NCBI RefSeq assembly: GCF_013368755.1
Contig: NC_049566.1
Coordinates: forward strand, 1,984,001-2,048,000
Origin: Talaromyces rugulosus
Lineage: Eukaryota > Ascomycota > Eurotiomycetes > Eurotiales > Trichocomaceae
Length of the DNA stretch: 64,000 nt
Reading direction: 5' to 3'
Under the pieces are notes generated by a model. It was not told the DNA's origin. It did no database searches and saw only the letters and a program-made list of their open reading frames with translations. The position numbers and the translations under genes are program-made. Below are positions 23,740 through 36,166 of this stretch, one piece after another (positions within the stretch are counted from its first letter, which is position 1; each line of letters starts with the position of its first letter).

Positions 23740-24837
23740 CAGGATATCAATGCGATAGAACATGCGGTTGTTGGTGGATTTGACGTCTTGAAGGATTTGT
23801 GTACGAGTTAGCAATGGTATTTTGGAATTGATGTTTCAAAAAAGTCGTGGTCAATCACAAGGTGTTAGACAAGCTGCACACTACTACATAGTAATAACTA
23901 GTCGTGCCTTGCGATCCTATAGACAAGCTTCGAGACGTAAAGCTGAAACAAGGAATGACGGGCCTGCGACCGAGCCGCTTGAAGCTTGCTGCCCTTGATT
24001 CGCTGTGGTGGCTTGCAAGAAAACGAGCGTCAAACACATATGAATTTAGAAACAGAGGGTGTGCCAATCTAGTTCGCGCCCGCGCCGCCATGAGAGCGGC
24101 TCTGTGGGCGGCAGCTTGCGCGATCGAAGCCTTAGAACTACCCATGATTGGATATTAGGATGTAACTAGATCTCGGTCAAATGTGCCTATATTTGGCTAA
24201 ATGGCACGTGATTATTGCTAATCAATTGTCTCGATTTCTAAAGCTGATCTCGTGGTAGTCTGGCGTTACCATGGATTGGGATGTCCATAAATGCATGCGA
24301 GCCGCAATGGTCATTTCGCGGGCTCCGACGTCAACGCGCTTGCTGGTGCTATGCATGTGAAATTGATTAGGGCTTGGGCTATTACAGTTGTCCATGCAGT
24401 TGACACGAAGCTAGCTGCGATGCTAGGCTGACATACTAGATATCTATGTATTATATATGGAATAAGATGACTACATAGGGACATGTGCACTGAACCTTGA
24501 AAGTCACCGGCATTCGGCTCGACAAGTTATGATAGCGATAGCAGATGAATGGCACTGTGTTAGGTTCTGGTCGAATGCCTCTTAGAGCCGTATAAAATGC
24601 AGCGTGGAAGCTCTCCCTTTTTTCTGTTACGTATCACCATCAATGCAAATCATACCCATGAGCTTTGAGTGTTATCAATAATGACGGTCTAGCATTAAAT
24701 CAGTATTGGAATGATTTCCTTTGGGTGATATGCATACAAGCAGTATTGATATCTTTTGGAATAGGTATATCCGCCATCCTAACATCGAAGAATCAATGAT
24801 TTTAGTGTTAGTTGTTTTGCAAGATCTGGAAACATTT
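23740..24837. other. Intergenic region between two decayed kinase-like genes
   Basis: About 1.1 kb. Open frames run on both strands at 23855-24158, but neither resembles a family. Nothing else was recognised. Confidence 0.45.
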
Positions 24838-25290
24838 TCACTTGGAATATTTGCTCCCTTTCTTATGTGAAAAGATCACGATAGGTAGATAGCCTGTTGC
24901 AATTTCATACAGGGCAGAGCCGTAATTTGATATGTCCTCTTGTAAATTCCGAGGCATAAATGATGGCGCTAGTAAAATCTCCTACCTTCGGATTCAAAAG
25001 GTGATCTAAGAAAAAGTTGGTGCAAATAATGTAGCTATGACATATTCCATTTGCGTGAATAAATTGTAACGCTTCAGCTGCTTGCTGTGCCCAACGGATA
25101 AAAATAGAAACCTGAATTGGATGGTTTGACCCACGCAAAAACTTCTAGACTGGACCAATTTCTGCATAATCCAACAGAATACCACGGCTTGTGCTATCAT
25201 AGAATTGTAATAATGAGAGTGGACGCTGGTGTGAACAAGACCCCAACAGCTAATAGATCTCCTGTTCTCGGTCACAACAGGAACACTTGT
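24838..25290 (-). pseudogene. Protein kinase pseudogene
   Basis: Read on the minus strand, the piece shows kinase core motifs in order: ILLDYAEIG (hinge), RWAQQAAEALQFIHANG (helix E), HSYIICTNFFLD in place of HxDxxxxN, LNPKVGDF (DFG position) and, in another frame, SNYGSALYEIATGYLP (APE-following helix). It contains two in-frame TAG codons before the residues RGSNHP, plus a frameshift between the DFG-like and SALYEI parts at about 24925-24960. The catalytic Asp has become Tyr. The Gly-rich loop and Lys are not visible. The two TAG codons, one probably from CAG, would fit C-to-T decay such as RIP. It derives from the fungal family of small single-domain kinases. Confidence 0.72.
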
Positions 25291-27246
25291 CGTCATCTCC
25301 CAATGGGAACTTTATGATATACCTAGTTCCCGGTGTCCAAAGCCACCATTCCGCTTGTACCGCGTCCGCATCCCTTGACGTCCTGTAGCGCGATCCACGT
25401 GGCATTAATTACTACTGCACCATTCCTGTTTAGGTTTAAGCCTTTTATATTTCAATAGATTATTAATATAATGTCAATTTTAATTCATTTTAGTTAGAAT
25501 TTTTCCTGGGGTTATATAAGCTGGTTGATCTGAAGCCTTGGTCGGTTAACACTAATTTGTATTAGGAGTACGTAATAGGATTTGCCGGTTGACAGAAGCG
25601 TTGCACATTTTGGGAATAGATATCCCCAGCGAGAAAAGTGCGTACCATCAGTTGACATACCTTGTGATTAGATAAAAGATAAAAATTAGTTAGATGGGGT
25701 TTGTAAATGCTTTTACTGGCTAGGCTATTCCAAGACTACACTAAGTGGGTACTTTTCAAAACCGGTCGCGGTTTTCAGCAAGCCACTAACTCGGCAGGGG
25801 AAAGCACGATTTCCTAAGGACTGCAGAGATGAAAATTTTTAATGCTTGCAGCAGTAATACCCAGGTGCGTTGTGGCAGTGAAACCCGAAACGGATTATTA
25901 TTCAAGAACAGGGGCCCACAACGTGGTGGCAGTGCCCCCTACCCTGCAGAACTTACCTACCAGTATGTATTGTTCTACAAATGACGAATGCAAAGCAAAT
26001 CTAAAAGGATCAACATTTATTAGCTCTCATATTTCGCACACGTCGGTTTGGGTGGAAATGACGCGTGTTGCCACCGACCGGCCCACCAGGCTAGAACTGC
26101 CGAGGCCCGCTGCGGAGTGCGGCTCAACGGGAGGATCGGCCCGGAGATTGTCGTCCCAAACTCTGGGCCGTCCGGAAATTAATTCTACGTACTACAATTG
26201 TCAATGTTTCAAGTTACAACTATTAAGGGCTTGAAATGGGGAGAGAGGGGCAAACAAAAAAGAAACCGCTGGAGAAACACGGCTGTGACTGATAGGAATT
26301 GCCCAATACCAGGGTGATAGTGCAAGGACCACCAGTTGGCGCAATTAATGCTTCGATTGGCTTTAAAAAAAACTCGGTGTACGGAATACGTAGCTTGATT
26401 TTGTTCACTCCGTGCGGAGAATAGAAAACAGTGGCGCAGGAGTTGTCATGGCGTGTCGCCAAGACGACAATCCATAAAACCTTCGCGTGGATAACGCATC
26501 AGACCCTTTCTTATCTAAACTATTCGTAAAGAGATGGTATGGAGTAGGGCACCAATACAATGCCGTTGAGCAAAGCTTGGGCGGGTCGGGCGCCACCGCA
26601 TGTACGTGGTAGTAGGATCGCATACATTAGCACATCGATAATTTCGATGACATTACCCACTTTTTTTTTAAAAAAAAAGAGGGTGGCACATATCATGCAG
26701 GAGCTGGCCAGAATTCTCTTGAAATACAACATGACCGTGGATGCCCAAAATATGTACAATAGATGGGCTCATATCCTCAAACAGCGGTGAATGATTGCTT
26801 TTCACCTGGGTAAACTTGCCAACGATTCCTGTGGGGCCTTTCATCCCCACCTTCCCGTTAAAGCTCCGCAGGTTTCTCGACCAACACCGTGGTGGGTGCC
26901 CCGTCCACAGGAGGCTTAAAAAGCAGCGATTCCAGCTCTCTCTTTGTTTCTTCTCCTTTCTCTACCTCTATTTTATATCATATGCCCGCCATCGCCGTCT
27001 GTCCTGCGTCGTTGTCAGCATCGTATCCTTCATCAGGCGGTTTGGCCAGCCTTGTGCAACAGGCTTGACCTCCTTTGCCCGCCTTCCCCACGTCATCTCG
27101 TCGTTGCTCTCGCGCCGGCTACGTTTGTGGCTGGCCTCTTTTATTACAGGTTCTGCCTATATAAACACATCCATTCATGCGTTTCAAGATACATACCACT
27201 ATTTACAACGCCCCCGATCACCAGGCTCTGCCAACAAATCCAAACA
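25291..27246. other. Intergenic region, includes 5' leader of the C2H2 gene
   Basis: Roughly 2 kb. A T9A9 palindrome is at 26661-26678. From about 26940 the sequence becomes C/T-rich, as in fungal promoters and 5' leaders. No gene was recognised. Confidence 0.5.
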
Positions 27247-29647
27247 ATGACCCCTGTCACTCCTCGGCACCGGGGCGCGTCCTTTCTTCACCCACGTAGC
27301 GCATATAGCGGCCGTAGCTCACGTCGCTCTTCGGCCTCAATGTCTGGAGCTGAGGGACGGGTAAGTGTATGGAAGTTGACCAAAGACCAAAGACTAACGG
27401 CTCTGGGCGTATAGATGCGCGTCCGATCTCAGCTTTCCGACCCTTCCATCCTGATTCCCGCTACCTCCCAGACAAGTGACAGTGTCCATCAGTCGACTTT
27501 GGACGAGTCGCTCCTTTTGGGTACATCAGCCATTCAAGATTCCGATAGCAGTTACCAATGGGGTGTACCTGGCGACGTCGTTACAGTACGCGAAGACCCC
27601 CACTACCCTGATAACCAGAACATGTTCCCCGCAATAAACATAGAATCGACCGCCCCCACTCCAATTACGCTTCCTGACGATGACATGCTCAATCTGAGCC
27701 TGTCCCCAAATAGCTCTGAGTCTAATCTTCGATTCATCCTCGGGGTGATACAAGGCAATTATAGCCGTCACCCAAACCCCGAGGCATACGTCTCGGAGCT
27801 AGCCCGTTTTGCTTTCCCTCAAGAACCTCATTCACCAGCCACTTCCCCAGCAAGAGGTGATTCCTATCTTTGTTTGATTTGCGATCCGCCTCAGGCATTC
27901 GGGACGCCCGGGGCATTCAAGAGGCACGTCAACGAGCAACACCAGCCTAAATCGCACTTCCACTGCAGGATATGTAACAGGTTTAGACATCCCCGCAAGG
28001 ACAAGTTAAGAAGCCATCTATGGAATGCCCACTCAAGAAGGGCTAATAAAGAGCAAATTTCGAGGTGTGAAGTCATGAATCCTGTCCCGCTGGTTTGCAA
28101 TATATGTGCCTTGCAGGGTCGTGGATATCATCCTGGCCCGTTCGATTCATGGAACTCCTGGTATGAGGCGATAAGATCCCATTGTCGCCGACAGGCACCA
28201 CAGCCGCCACCTCCAGCATCCAGTCAATTCTTTCCCGATAATGATGGCGGTGGAGCAGGTGGGTACGGAGGAGCAACTGGTTACGGTTCAGCATCCCATG
28301 GAGCAAGCCCAAGTGGGAGCTCTTCCCTTCCTGGAAACGACTGGAATATGGGCACCATTTGGTCAGGGGGGCCTCATTATGGGCCCACTTCATCTAGAAA
28401 CGCGGTTCCTCTTGATGCTTCGGCTGATCGACCCAGCTGTTCGGATATCAAACCTACTCAAGATGCTACTCGCAATGATTTGAGCAAGGATGGCGACAGC
28501 AACCAGAACAGCCGACAACTATTCCGAGATCCGAATATTAGCCAACGTGACCGTGCTGACAAAGACACTGGCGTCAGCAAAGGGCATTGCAGTCGTTGTA
28601 ACCATGGGTATGACTCCTGCCCTGGTTGTCCGCAGAAACGTATCCCAGGGTACTGCCATCTTTGCAGTGGCCCGGCCACCGCCGTTGGTGCCGACCACAA
28701 CTACCAGTCGTGTAATCCCCCCCAAAGAAAAGATCCTCCTCTAGCAAGGCTAGTCCATGGTCTATCCAAGCTATCTCTTGAGCATCAACAGACAGTATCA
28801 AACTCGGATGTTCCCAGAAAACAAGTCCTTTCCAACCATTCGAAGTCTGTATACCGCAATGACACTGTCAATTCTGCTCAACCATGGTCTTCTATGACGA
28901 TTAGGTTTATTCCAGCTGCGGTTAACGAGTTTAACCCGGTATACTGTTTGGTGGTTTCGATCAGCCGGCTTTCACTAGAATCAAGGTATATGTCTCAACT
29001 GATGAGAATTGGTAAGTGTGCCTTTTTAACTCTGAGTTACGAGGAAGCTAACCCAGATGTGTCTAGATGATTATCCGATGATCACCGTCGACGCTCTCAT
29101 GACTGGGCAAAAAATGCTCAAAAACATCCATGAGAACCCGCCGGGTTCAAGTGAGAAGCTAGTTAAGCAGATTAGTCGTTGTCAGACCGCCCTAACCGCC
29201 ATTGGATCCGAGATGTCTACTACTCCCTCTCAATATACTGCGGCCCAGAAAGCTCGTCAGAAGAGACTTTCGTCGCTATGGGCTCGGCTTCGTGCAGTGA
29301 CCTTTGTGCTGGCGCTTCAAAAAGAAGTGATAACCGACGAAATACAAGAGGGACCTCCCTTGGATAAGAATACCCAGCCAACTCTTCTAAAAACTATCGG
29401 GAAAAATATTTCTCCGTTGGCGGAACTCGGTTCTCTTTTCCAATTGGTGTACAAGTATTTCTACGGAGACTTTTGGGCCTCGTCTGGTCTTCTTGGGGAT
29501 ACAAAGAAGTTAGTTCTTGAGGACTCCTCGAGAGTATTCACTTTCTTGCGTGCTGTGGTGAAAAGAATATCTGATCCGCAGGAGTCATTTTTGAAAGAGT
29601 ATGCCGCGACCGAGTTTTCTGCCTTTATAAAGGACATACTCTACTAA
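27247..29647 (+). CDS. C2H2 zinc-finger protein of unknown function (763 aa)
   Basis: Three exons, 27247..27360, 27415..29011 and 29067..29647, join in phase. Around residues 189-250 there is a C2H2 array: YLCLICDPPQ..FKRHVNEQH, HFHCRICNRF..LRSHLWNAH and a third irregular VPLVCNICAL..AIRSHC. A Gly/Ser-rich linker follows, then a second cysteine/histidine cluster (CSRCNHGYDSCPGC..CHLCSG, about residues 430-470). The C-terminal third is helical (about residues 570-763) and resembles a fungal-specific regulatory domain. It is probably nuclear and DNA- or RNA-binding. No named orthologue is recognised. The upstream C/T-rich region is consistent with its promoter. Confidence 0.75.
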
Positions 29648-30339
29648 CATTTACCTTGTTTTTATCTTGAAATCACATTCTCGCCATTTCTGTCGATGTT
29701 TTATTATTTTACCAAAATTCCTATTCCTTCTACTTCATGCAAGATTACTTTTTTTTTTCTCTTTTTTTTCTTCTTATGGGTTATGAATTTTTCATGAAAA
29801 AAAAGTCTATTTTAATGATTTTACGGTCTTCTTGTGATTTTGGATATGGATGTGAGAGGTATTTATTTATTAAAGGGCGACCTTTACAAATGCAGCTTCT
29901 TTTCGGGTCACTGATATTTTTTTAGCCAACGTTTGAATGCTATATATATTATTTATTTCTCATACTTGATGTCATGGTAGCATAGTAACCATGTTGTGTA
30001 GGCAGCCATAATTCTCTATCCGAACAGGCCGAGAGAGACCCGCATCAGCCAATGCTACGTACAATGATTATTCATGACCAATAATTATTAATCCAGTTAG
30101 AATATTCTGCTCAAGCCAAGCCGACTATTCCTGATTGTTGGCTAGACAGCTTATTTAGCGTCGACCTGATTAGCATGGATCGGTCGATCGTGCTCAGTGC
30201 TTACCTTTTTTTCCCGCGTTGTCTGTCAGTAGGGGGATAAAAGAGAGGTGCTTTCCTCCGATTGTTTTTTTCGTATTATTATTATTATTATTATTTTCTG
30301 ACTGATATTAAATTTTTCCCCCATTCTATAGAATCCACC
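29648..30339. other. Intergenic region with (ATT)n microsatellite
   Basis: About 700 bp between two plus-strand genes. The upstream part is T-rich (3' UTR of the C2H2 gene). An ATT repeat lies at about 30274-30295, just before the next gene. No gene is seen. Confidence 0.55.
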
Positions 30340-30971
30340 ATGTCGATTCTCCTCAATCCGATTCCGTATCACCTCCTGGCGTATGGCACTTTTCTAGGCA
30401 GCCAACTATACCAGGTACACCCATAGCCCAGAATTCTTGTTTCAAGCACTAAAAGAAATTGTATAGTCCTTCATCAATACCAAAATCTGCTACCGATCGC
30501 TCCCGCCACAGCCATTCCACAACCTGAACAAACGTCTGTGGCCGGTCTATTTCCGCTGCCAACTCGGACTCGCGCTGCTGACGGCGGCCACAAAACCCGG
30601 CGGATGGCTGCCCGGGGCCAGTCTGAGCAATGTGCTGCTAGGCGTAGCGTGCACAATGGCCGGGCTGAATTGGTACAGTTACGGACCTCGCACGAGCGAC
30701 GCGATGGTTGAGCGGGCGAATGTGCTGAAAGGTTATTCTTCTGCTTTTTTTTGCTCTTGTAAGCAAAGTTGAACAGTACTGATGCCGAGCAGAGATCAAC
30801 GCCGAAAACGCAGCGGGCAGCAGCAGCAAGGAGGACAATGAGTCGATCACGAAAAAGGTTAAAAAGGCCTTTTCGCGCAACCATGCCATGTCGATCCATT
30901 TCAACCTGATTGCCATGATCGCCACCGTGTTGTATGGATTTGTGCTGGGTGGGCGGCTAGAGTTGAAGTGA
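30340..30971 (+). CDS. TMEM205-like (DUF4149) small membrane protein
   Basis: Three exons, 30340..30414, 30467..30731 and 30793..30971, give 172 residues. Four hydrophobic helices are visible: HLLAYGTFLGSQLYQ, YFRCQLGLALLTAAT, LSNVLLGVACTMAGLNWY and FNLIAMIATVLYGFVLG. The KRLWPVYFRCQ and RTSDAMVERANVLK loops are typical of the DUF4149/TMEM205 family. The yeast and human relatives are small membrane proteins without a settled biochemical role; TMEM205 is linked to cisplatin resistance and secretory vesicles. A lysine/serine-rich insertion (GSSSKEDNESITKKVKKAFS) precedes the last helix. A 26-bp perfect palindrome starts 28 bp after the stop. Confidence 0.85.
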
Positions 30972-30998
30972 GGGGGCATGCGCAAATGCATATATATA

Positions 30999-31024
30999 TA
31001 CATATATACATATGTATATATGTA
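30999..31024. repeat. 26-bp perfect AT-rich palindrome
   Basis: The sequence from TACATATATACAT to its exact mirror complement forms a perfect two-fold palindrome. It lies in the 3' flank of the TMEM205-like gene. It may form a cruciform or hairpin, or be an AT microsatellite that happens to be symmetrical. Confidence 0.85.
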
Positions 31025-31326
31025 GCTTTGTGATAGAACATCTCTCCTCTGTGTTTTGTTTTCCGATATATGGAGTCAATAATGATTGTACGATAGTATG
31101 TGAAAGAAGTTAAGAATGACAGACAGATCGATCTGCGCGCAAAAAGTGGAGCCCGGAAAGACTGGAGCTTAACTCCGCGCACGCATACGTAACTCCGTTT
31201 ACGTACGCTCTTCTTCTTTCTCCCCGCTCTGTCTGACAGCGGACTCGATTCATCCTCCAGCATCTTGGGAATAGATGTCTCTACAACGTAAATAGTGAAT
31301 TCTACTATTAGGGGGGAGACCTCGCG

Positions 31327-32730
31327 ATGCCGTTCACCAGTCGCTCCGCCAAGCCCAAGATGGCGGAATACCCGCCGCAGCTCTCGCTCGCCGAGAAAGT
31401 CAAGCTTTACGGCACCGCGACCAGGATCGCTTCGACAACGTGCATCACGCATGGCATTGGCGGCGTGTTTCGCGGGGAGAGTGGTGCGCGCAGTCTGCGT
31501 GTGCATCTGGCGCATGCGATGATCCGGAAGTTGAGTGATGCCTTGTCGGATCGCGAGTATCAGTATGCTGTTGGCTGACCGTGGGCGGTGGGTTGTATGA
31601 CTGACTGGCTAATGAATGAAACATAGATACTTGCTGAAACCGACACACGAAGCGTACGAGGGCTGGTGCAGAGCGAACGGCCATGTTCCAGATCCAGTGG
31701 ACCTGGTCAGGCATGGAGGCAAAGGCCTGTGGATAGGAGACAAGTCGGCCAAGCACGTCATGGTGTTTTATCACGGTGCGCACCGCCTTGAAAACAATTG
31801 CTTTTATACAAATCTGTTTCTGATAATTCCCAACAGGCGGTGGATTTGCCCTCAGTGCCAACGAAGTATATTTTGATTTTTGCCTCGACCTAATCCAGTC
31901 TCTCCGCATGGTCGGACTCGACCTCGCCATCTTCTTCGTCGCCTACACCCTCACTCCGCACGCCCGATATCCAACGCAGCTGAAACAGTGCGTCGAAGCG
32001 CTGGATTATATCCTCACAAATACATCCCTCGCGCCCGAGAACGTGTATATGGGTGGCGACTCCGCAGGCGCCAACGTTGCGCTCTCTGTGCTTTTACACT
32101 TCTCGCACCATCCACACCCATCTTTGGTCGATCAAGATGAAAATAATAGTCATAACGACGACGATGACAGCGACAATGAAGAGACCCCGCCTCGAAAAAC
32201 TTACTCCCTCGTCGACTCAGACTCGTATCTCGGCGGCATCGTCTGCCTCAGCCCCTGGGTCGACTTTGACTTTGACCAGCCATCGGAACACGCGAACCGC
32301 GACCGAGACTGCATCTCCATCAAATCCGAGCTGGCCTGGGCAAACTCGTACACGGGGCATAACCCGTTTGATGCGTGGTCAGAGCCGGCGCTGGCGCCGG
32401 CCGAATGGTGGAAGGGGGTGCGTGTGCGAGAATTTTTGGTGCTGGCTGGGTCGGATGAGATTCTGCTTAGTGGGATAGGCGGGTTTGCGGACAAGGTTCA
32501 GGTTTGTCCCACCCCTAGGAAGAAAGAGAAACATGTTTTCTAATTGATTCTAGTCCAATTTTCCGAATCTACGCTTCTTCATCGGTCAGAACGAAGGCCA
32601 CGTATGTCCCATCGTGGACAGGACGATATTTAGCAAAGAGGAGCGAGACGGTATCCAGACATGGCGTGAATTATCACGCTGGTTTATGGGGTGTTTATCA
32701 TCTAGCGAATCCTTGGAGGGGGGTATTTGA
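31327..32730 (+). CDS. Alpha/beta hydrolase (fungal lipase/esterase, HSL-like)
   Basis: Four exons, 31327..31562, 31627..31775, 31837..32501 and 32554..32730, give 408 residues. The oxyanion motif YHGGGF is created across the second intron. The nucleophile elbow is MGGDSAGANVA (Ser). The acid is probably Asp in VLAGSDEILLSG, and the His is in NEGHVCPIV in the last exon, so a full triad is present. An Asp/Glu-rich insertion (HNDDDDSDNEE) sits after the nucleophile helix. This is the alpha/beta hydrolase-3 type found in many fungal esterases; the substrate is unknown. There is no signal peptide, so an intracellular enzyme is inferred. A second in-frame ATG at 31360 could be the true start. Confidence 0.85.
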
Positions 32731-33138
32731 CACGGGGTTCTCTTCTTATACTGTGTATATTGATATATTGATATAGTGTGTTTTTGGTTGGGTTTTGGGT
32801 TTCTATTTTTGGTGATACCCTAGATATAGTTTTAGCAATTTTTGAGAGAATTTTTTGTTGCATTTTCTACACGCGATGGGCGCCCTCTGCGATGTCTTCC
32901 ATCGACCGCACCTGATGCTGTGATTTTTGGTGTTCCTCTCCTGTCATCGGCGTTCGCACCAGTCGCAACTACTGCTGCCATCTCCCCTATCAAAAGGGGT
33001 ATCAGACGGTAGCGCTTGAAGTTACAACTACGATGAACTAGAAAACGTTTTTGCCAAGAAAGAGCTGTTTTCAATTTCCCAGAATTGGGAAGACTCTGCA
33101 TCACGGTTATTTTGATTTGTCAACGGAGTACGAGTTTG
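32731..33138. other. Convergent intergenic region
   Basis: About 400 bp between the 3' ends of the esterase (+) and the flavin hydroxylase (-). An ACGGAGTA octamer is at 33123-33130. No gene is seen. Confidence 0.6.
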
Positions 33139-35495
33139 TTAATCTATGCGAGAGGTTGTGGAAAAATCATCCATCCCCAGTACCCTTTCCACGGTAGCCT
33201 CAACAATCTCTAGAACTGGTAATTCAGCCAGGCGGTTGACAATCGGATAAAGCGTAGGTAATTCTCGTTCAGTTCGGGCCGTAATACTCAATTTTGCTGT
33301 AGATGTTCGCATGCGCTGCTCCACAACCGCGGGGGACGTTTTCACCAGTACAGCGTAATCAGCATCCGCCTTTTCTCGACACGGCTGGTCTGTAGTTCTG
33401 GGCATGTACTTGTGCACTAAAAGGTTTTTCTTCTCCGCGGGACTGTTTAATGATTTTCCCTCGTCCTGACTCTGCAGCATCGTCAAAGAGAACGAGGCCC
33501 ATTGAGCCCCGTTCCAGCTAACCTGGGCATGATACTCGGTATCCGAAGGCTGCTGAACCCTAATATCTGAAAACAACTTGGGCCACCCGAGTTCCTCCCG
33601 CCCTGAGAGGATAGGGTCGGTGAGGTTCTCAAATAGTACAGGGCAATAGGATCCTTGAGTTTTCGAGCCGTCCTGCCCACGATATTGCACCCCGTGGATA
33701 TGGAAAGTGACCAAGTCGTAGCCCCTGCCACCAAGCCATGCCAAGTTCTGGATTGATTGAATGGAAACACTTACATGAGCCACCGTGTCTGAACGAATAA
33801 AGCTGTAAGCGGGTGAGGGAAGCAAGTTACGCAGGAGTGTCGCACTCGTGCTGAATGTGATAGTGGCTACTATAGAATGCGCTTCTGACAGACCATGGGG
33901 ACGAGGATAATTCCAGAGATCCTGTCTTGGTCCAGGAAGGGGCCCAAAAGAAATTGGCTGTCTCCAGTAACAGCGTTTCCTTGTTTGCCACTGGTATTCG
34001 CGGAGTCGCTGGGTTGATGCGTGGATTTCGTCGTGGCTTAATCCATATTCAAGGTACTTGGATACTAGCAAAACTTTATTAGCCTCTTGCCTTTTTTTTT
34101 TTTTCCAAATATGTGTTCTCTATAAATACCTTTCCACTTTTCTACATTATTACCAGTTTCAGAATCGCTGTTCTCATGGCCCGCCAGCCGGCTGAAATTC
34201 TGAATTTTCGTGGCTCGTGCATACCGAGCCTGGCTGTATAAACGTAGGCGCTCCGGAACTTCGTCGGTGCTGCCCAGTTGGGATAATAGAATCCCCAGGC
34301 TGACACCATCTTCCATGGCCATGGCACCACCTTGTGCCAGATGTGGAGTGAACGGGTGCGCTGCATCACCAAGGAGAGCCAGACGGCCGTGTATAAAGTC
34401 AGGAAGCGTATCCATATCCAGTAGGGGATATAGCTTCAGCTCCTTCTCATCACACTTCTGCATTGTATCCACGAGAGGTGTTGCGAAATCATGGAAAATT
34501 TGCAACAGCATCTTTTTTGATCCAAGCTTAGAGTAATCGTCGCTCGTGCAAGGTGACAGTGCCGCCGGGTAGATGCAAACAAAGTTGAGCAGTGTGTTCC
34601 GCACGCATGGATAAATAACAACTTTGCGATCATCTTGGTAATACATATCCATCGAGCCAATTGCCTCCGTGATGGATGCAGTGCGTGGGTCTGTGCTAAT
34701 CTCAGAGACTGGCACGAGGAACCGGAAGGCATTGAAAGCTGCAGGTGCTGGACTGATGCTATGGTTTGGGATAGCTGACCGACACCGAGAATGAACCCCG
34801 TCTGCGCCAATTATAACGTCTGCTTGCACAGAATCACCATTCTCCAGCAGAATGCGTGCATTATCAGCATCTACTGAAGCTACACGCGCAGAAGTATGGA
34901 GCCGAGCAGGTACACCGCTGCCCTCCGGAGAAAGTGCCTTTTCTTTTAGGTGACTGTGAAGGTGGGCCCGGTGGGCGAGGATCCAGGGCTACGAAGCGTA
35001 GGTTAGTAGGATACTACAATAAGTAAAGGGCTGGACTAAGATGTCCGCAAACCTTCTGCCATCGATGACTGTCAGCGGCGACGTCAATTTCTTTCAGAAT
35101 TTCGCCAGATGCAGAGTAAAATCGAATCTATCCATCCACAACTCATCCCGTCAGCACTAGGAAGAACCATAAGCTGGTTACAACAAACCTGCCGGAGCCG
35201 AGTGCCTCCTTGTTCCTCGTGGTTTATTCCCAGTTGGTTCAAGATGCTGTTGGCATTAGGCGAAATATGGATTGCGGCGCCAATCTCGTTTGCTAGCTGA
35301 GATTGTTCATATATCTACATAGAATATTTTTTTTGGCCTCAGTAAGCCTGCTTCCGCTCTCCGCCCAGCGAGACAAAGGGAACAACTAACGTCAACATGG
35401 TGGCCCTCTCGTCGCAAGGCTATGGCAGCTGTGAGTCCTCCAATCCCGGCCCCCACAATTGCGGCGCGTAAGGATACTGTAGACGATGTCTCCAT
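33139..35495 (-). CDS. FAD-dependent aromatic hydroxylase fused to acetoacetate-decarboxylase-like domain
   Basis: Five exons on the minus strand, 35495..35391, 35314..35189, 35127..35053, 34988..34130 and 34064..33139, give 696 residues. The N-terminal ~390 residues are a salicylate-hydroxylase-like flavoprotein: GxGxxG (residues 15-20, VGAGIGG), the DG motif (VIIGADG, about 160-166) and the FAD ribityl-binding GD motif (LALLGDAAHPFTPHLAQGG, near 305). The C-terminal ~300 residues match the acetoacetate decarboxylase superfamily, with YRGQDG, PVLFENLTDPILSGREELGW and a Pro-Lys (GWPKLF) at the Schiff-base lysine position. The hydroxylase would use NAD(P)H and O2. Its neighbour is a ring-cleavage dioxygenase, which supports aromatic catabolism. 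The actual substrate is not known. Confidence 0.88.
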
Positions 35496-36166
35496 ATCTG
35501 GCCGGCCGCTGGAAATATCACGTCGGAAATGAGTATATACTAGGCAGGATATATCACGAAATATTCCCGGGTTTGTAAGTCCTTTAAATGATACTCTGGT
35601 TTTAAAAGTATCCACCGTATTATTATCACATTATGGTAGAAGATACAAATCCGGGGACCCTTTTAGACATGGGGTTCCGCTGGGGTGCCGCGGAAGAAAG
35701 TGGGATAAATGCTCTCGCCAACCGTACTATCCAATGAACGAACAATGGGACGATACGTACCCGGAGTAACTTCATCAATATAATATGAGAAGGGGACAAT
35801 ACCTATTACTCTAGATCCGGACTGAGAGACCAATATTAGACCCTGGACAAGAGTGGAAAGCTACCATGTACCATAGTAAATTAGATTCAGATTTGTATCA
35901 CTACCGTGATGTTCGAGTAAGCGTATGTTTAGATGAACTATAAATAATTAACGCACCATATACTTCCGGGATTGTAACTTATGGAAATTATTATGAAACT
36001 TGAAGTCAAATATATTTATCATTTACCAGGGTTTCATATACATGTATTCATGGTGGCTTATTTGTAGTACTATTTCTGCATATAGTACATATTTTGTGAC
36101 CCAAGAGCAGCTAGACAAGCCGAAACTTTGCTCTTTGATATCACTCGAATTTACATACCGCTTTAA
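35496..36166. other. Intergenic region between hydroxylase and dioxygenase
   Basis: About 670 bp: promoter of the hydroxylase gene and 3' region of the dioxygenase gene, both on the minus strand. AT-rich, no gene seen. Confidence 0.55.

Noticed and set aside
23855..24158. Open frames on both strands of about 85-96 codons
   Set aside because: No family resemblance or splice partners; composition could be chance.
30901..31515. 204-codon open frame on the minus strand
   Set aside because: It runs antisense to the first exon of the esterase and into the 3' flank of the previous gene; no domain, and low-complexity Tyr/Ile codons come from the AT palindrome.
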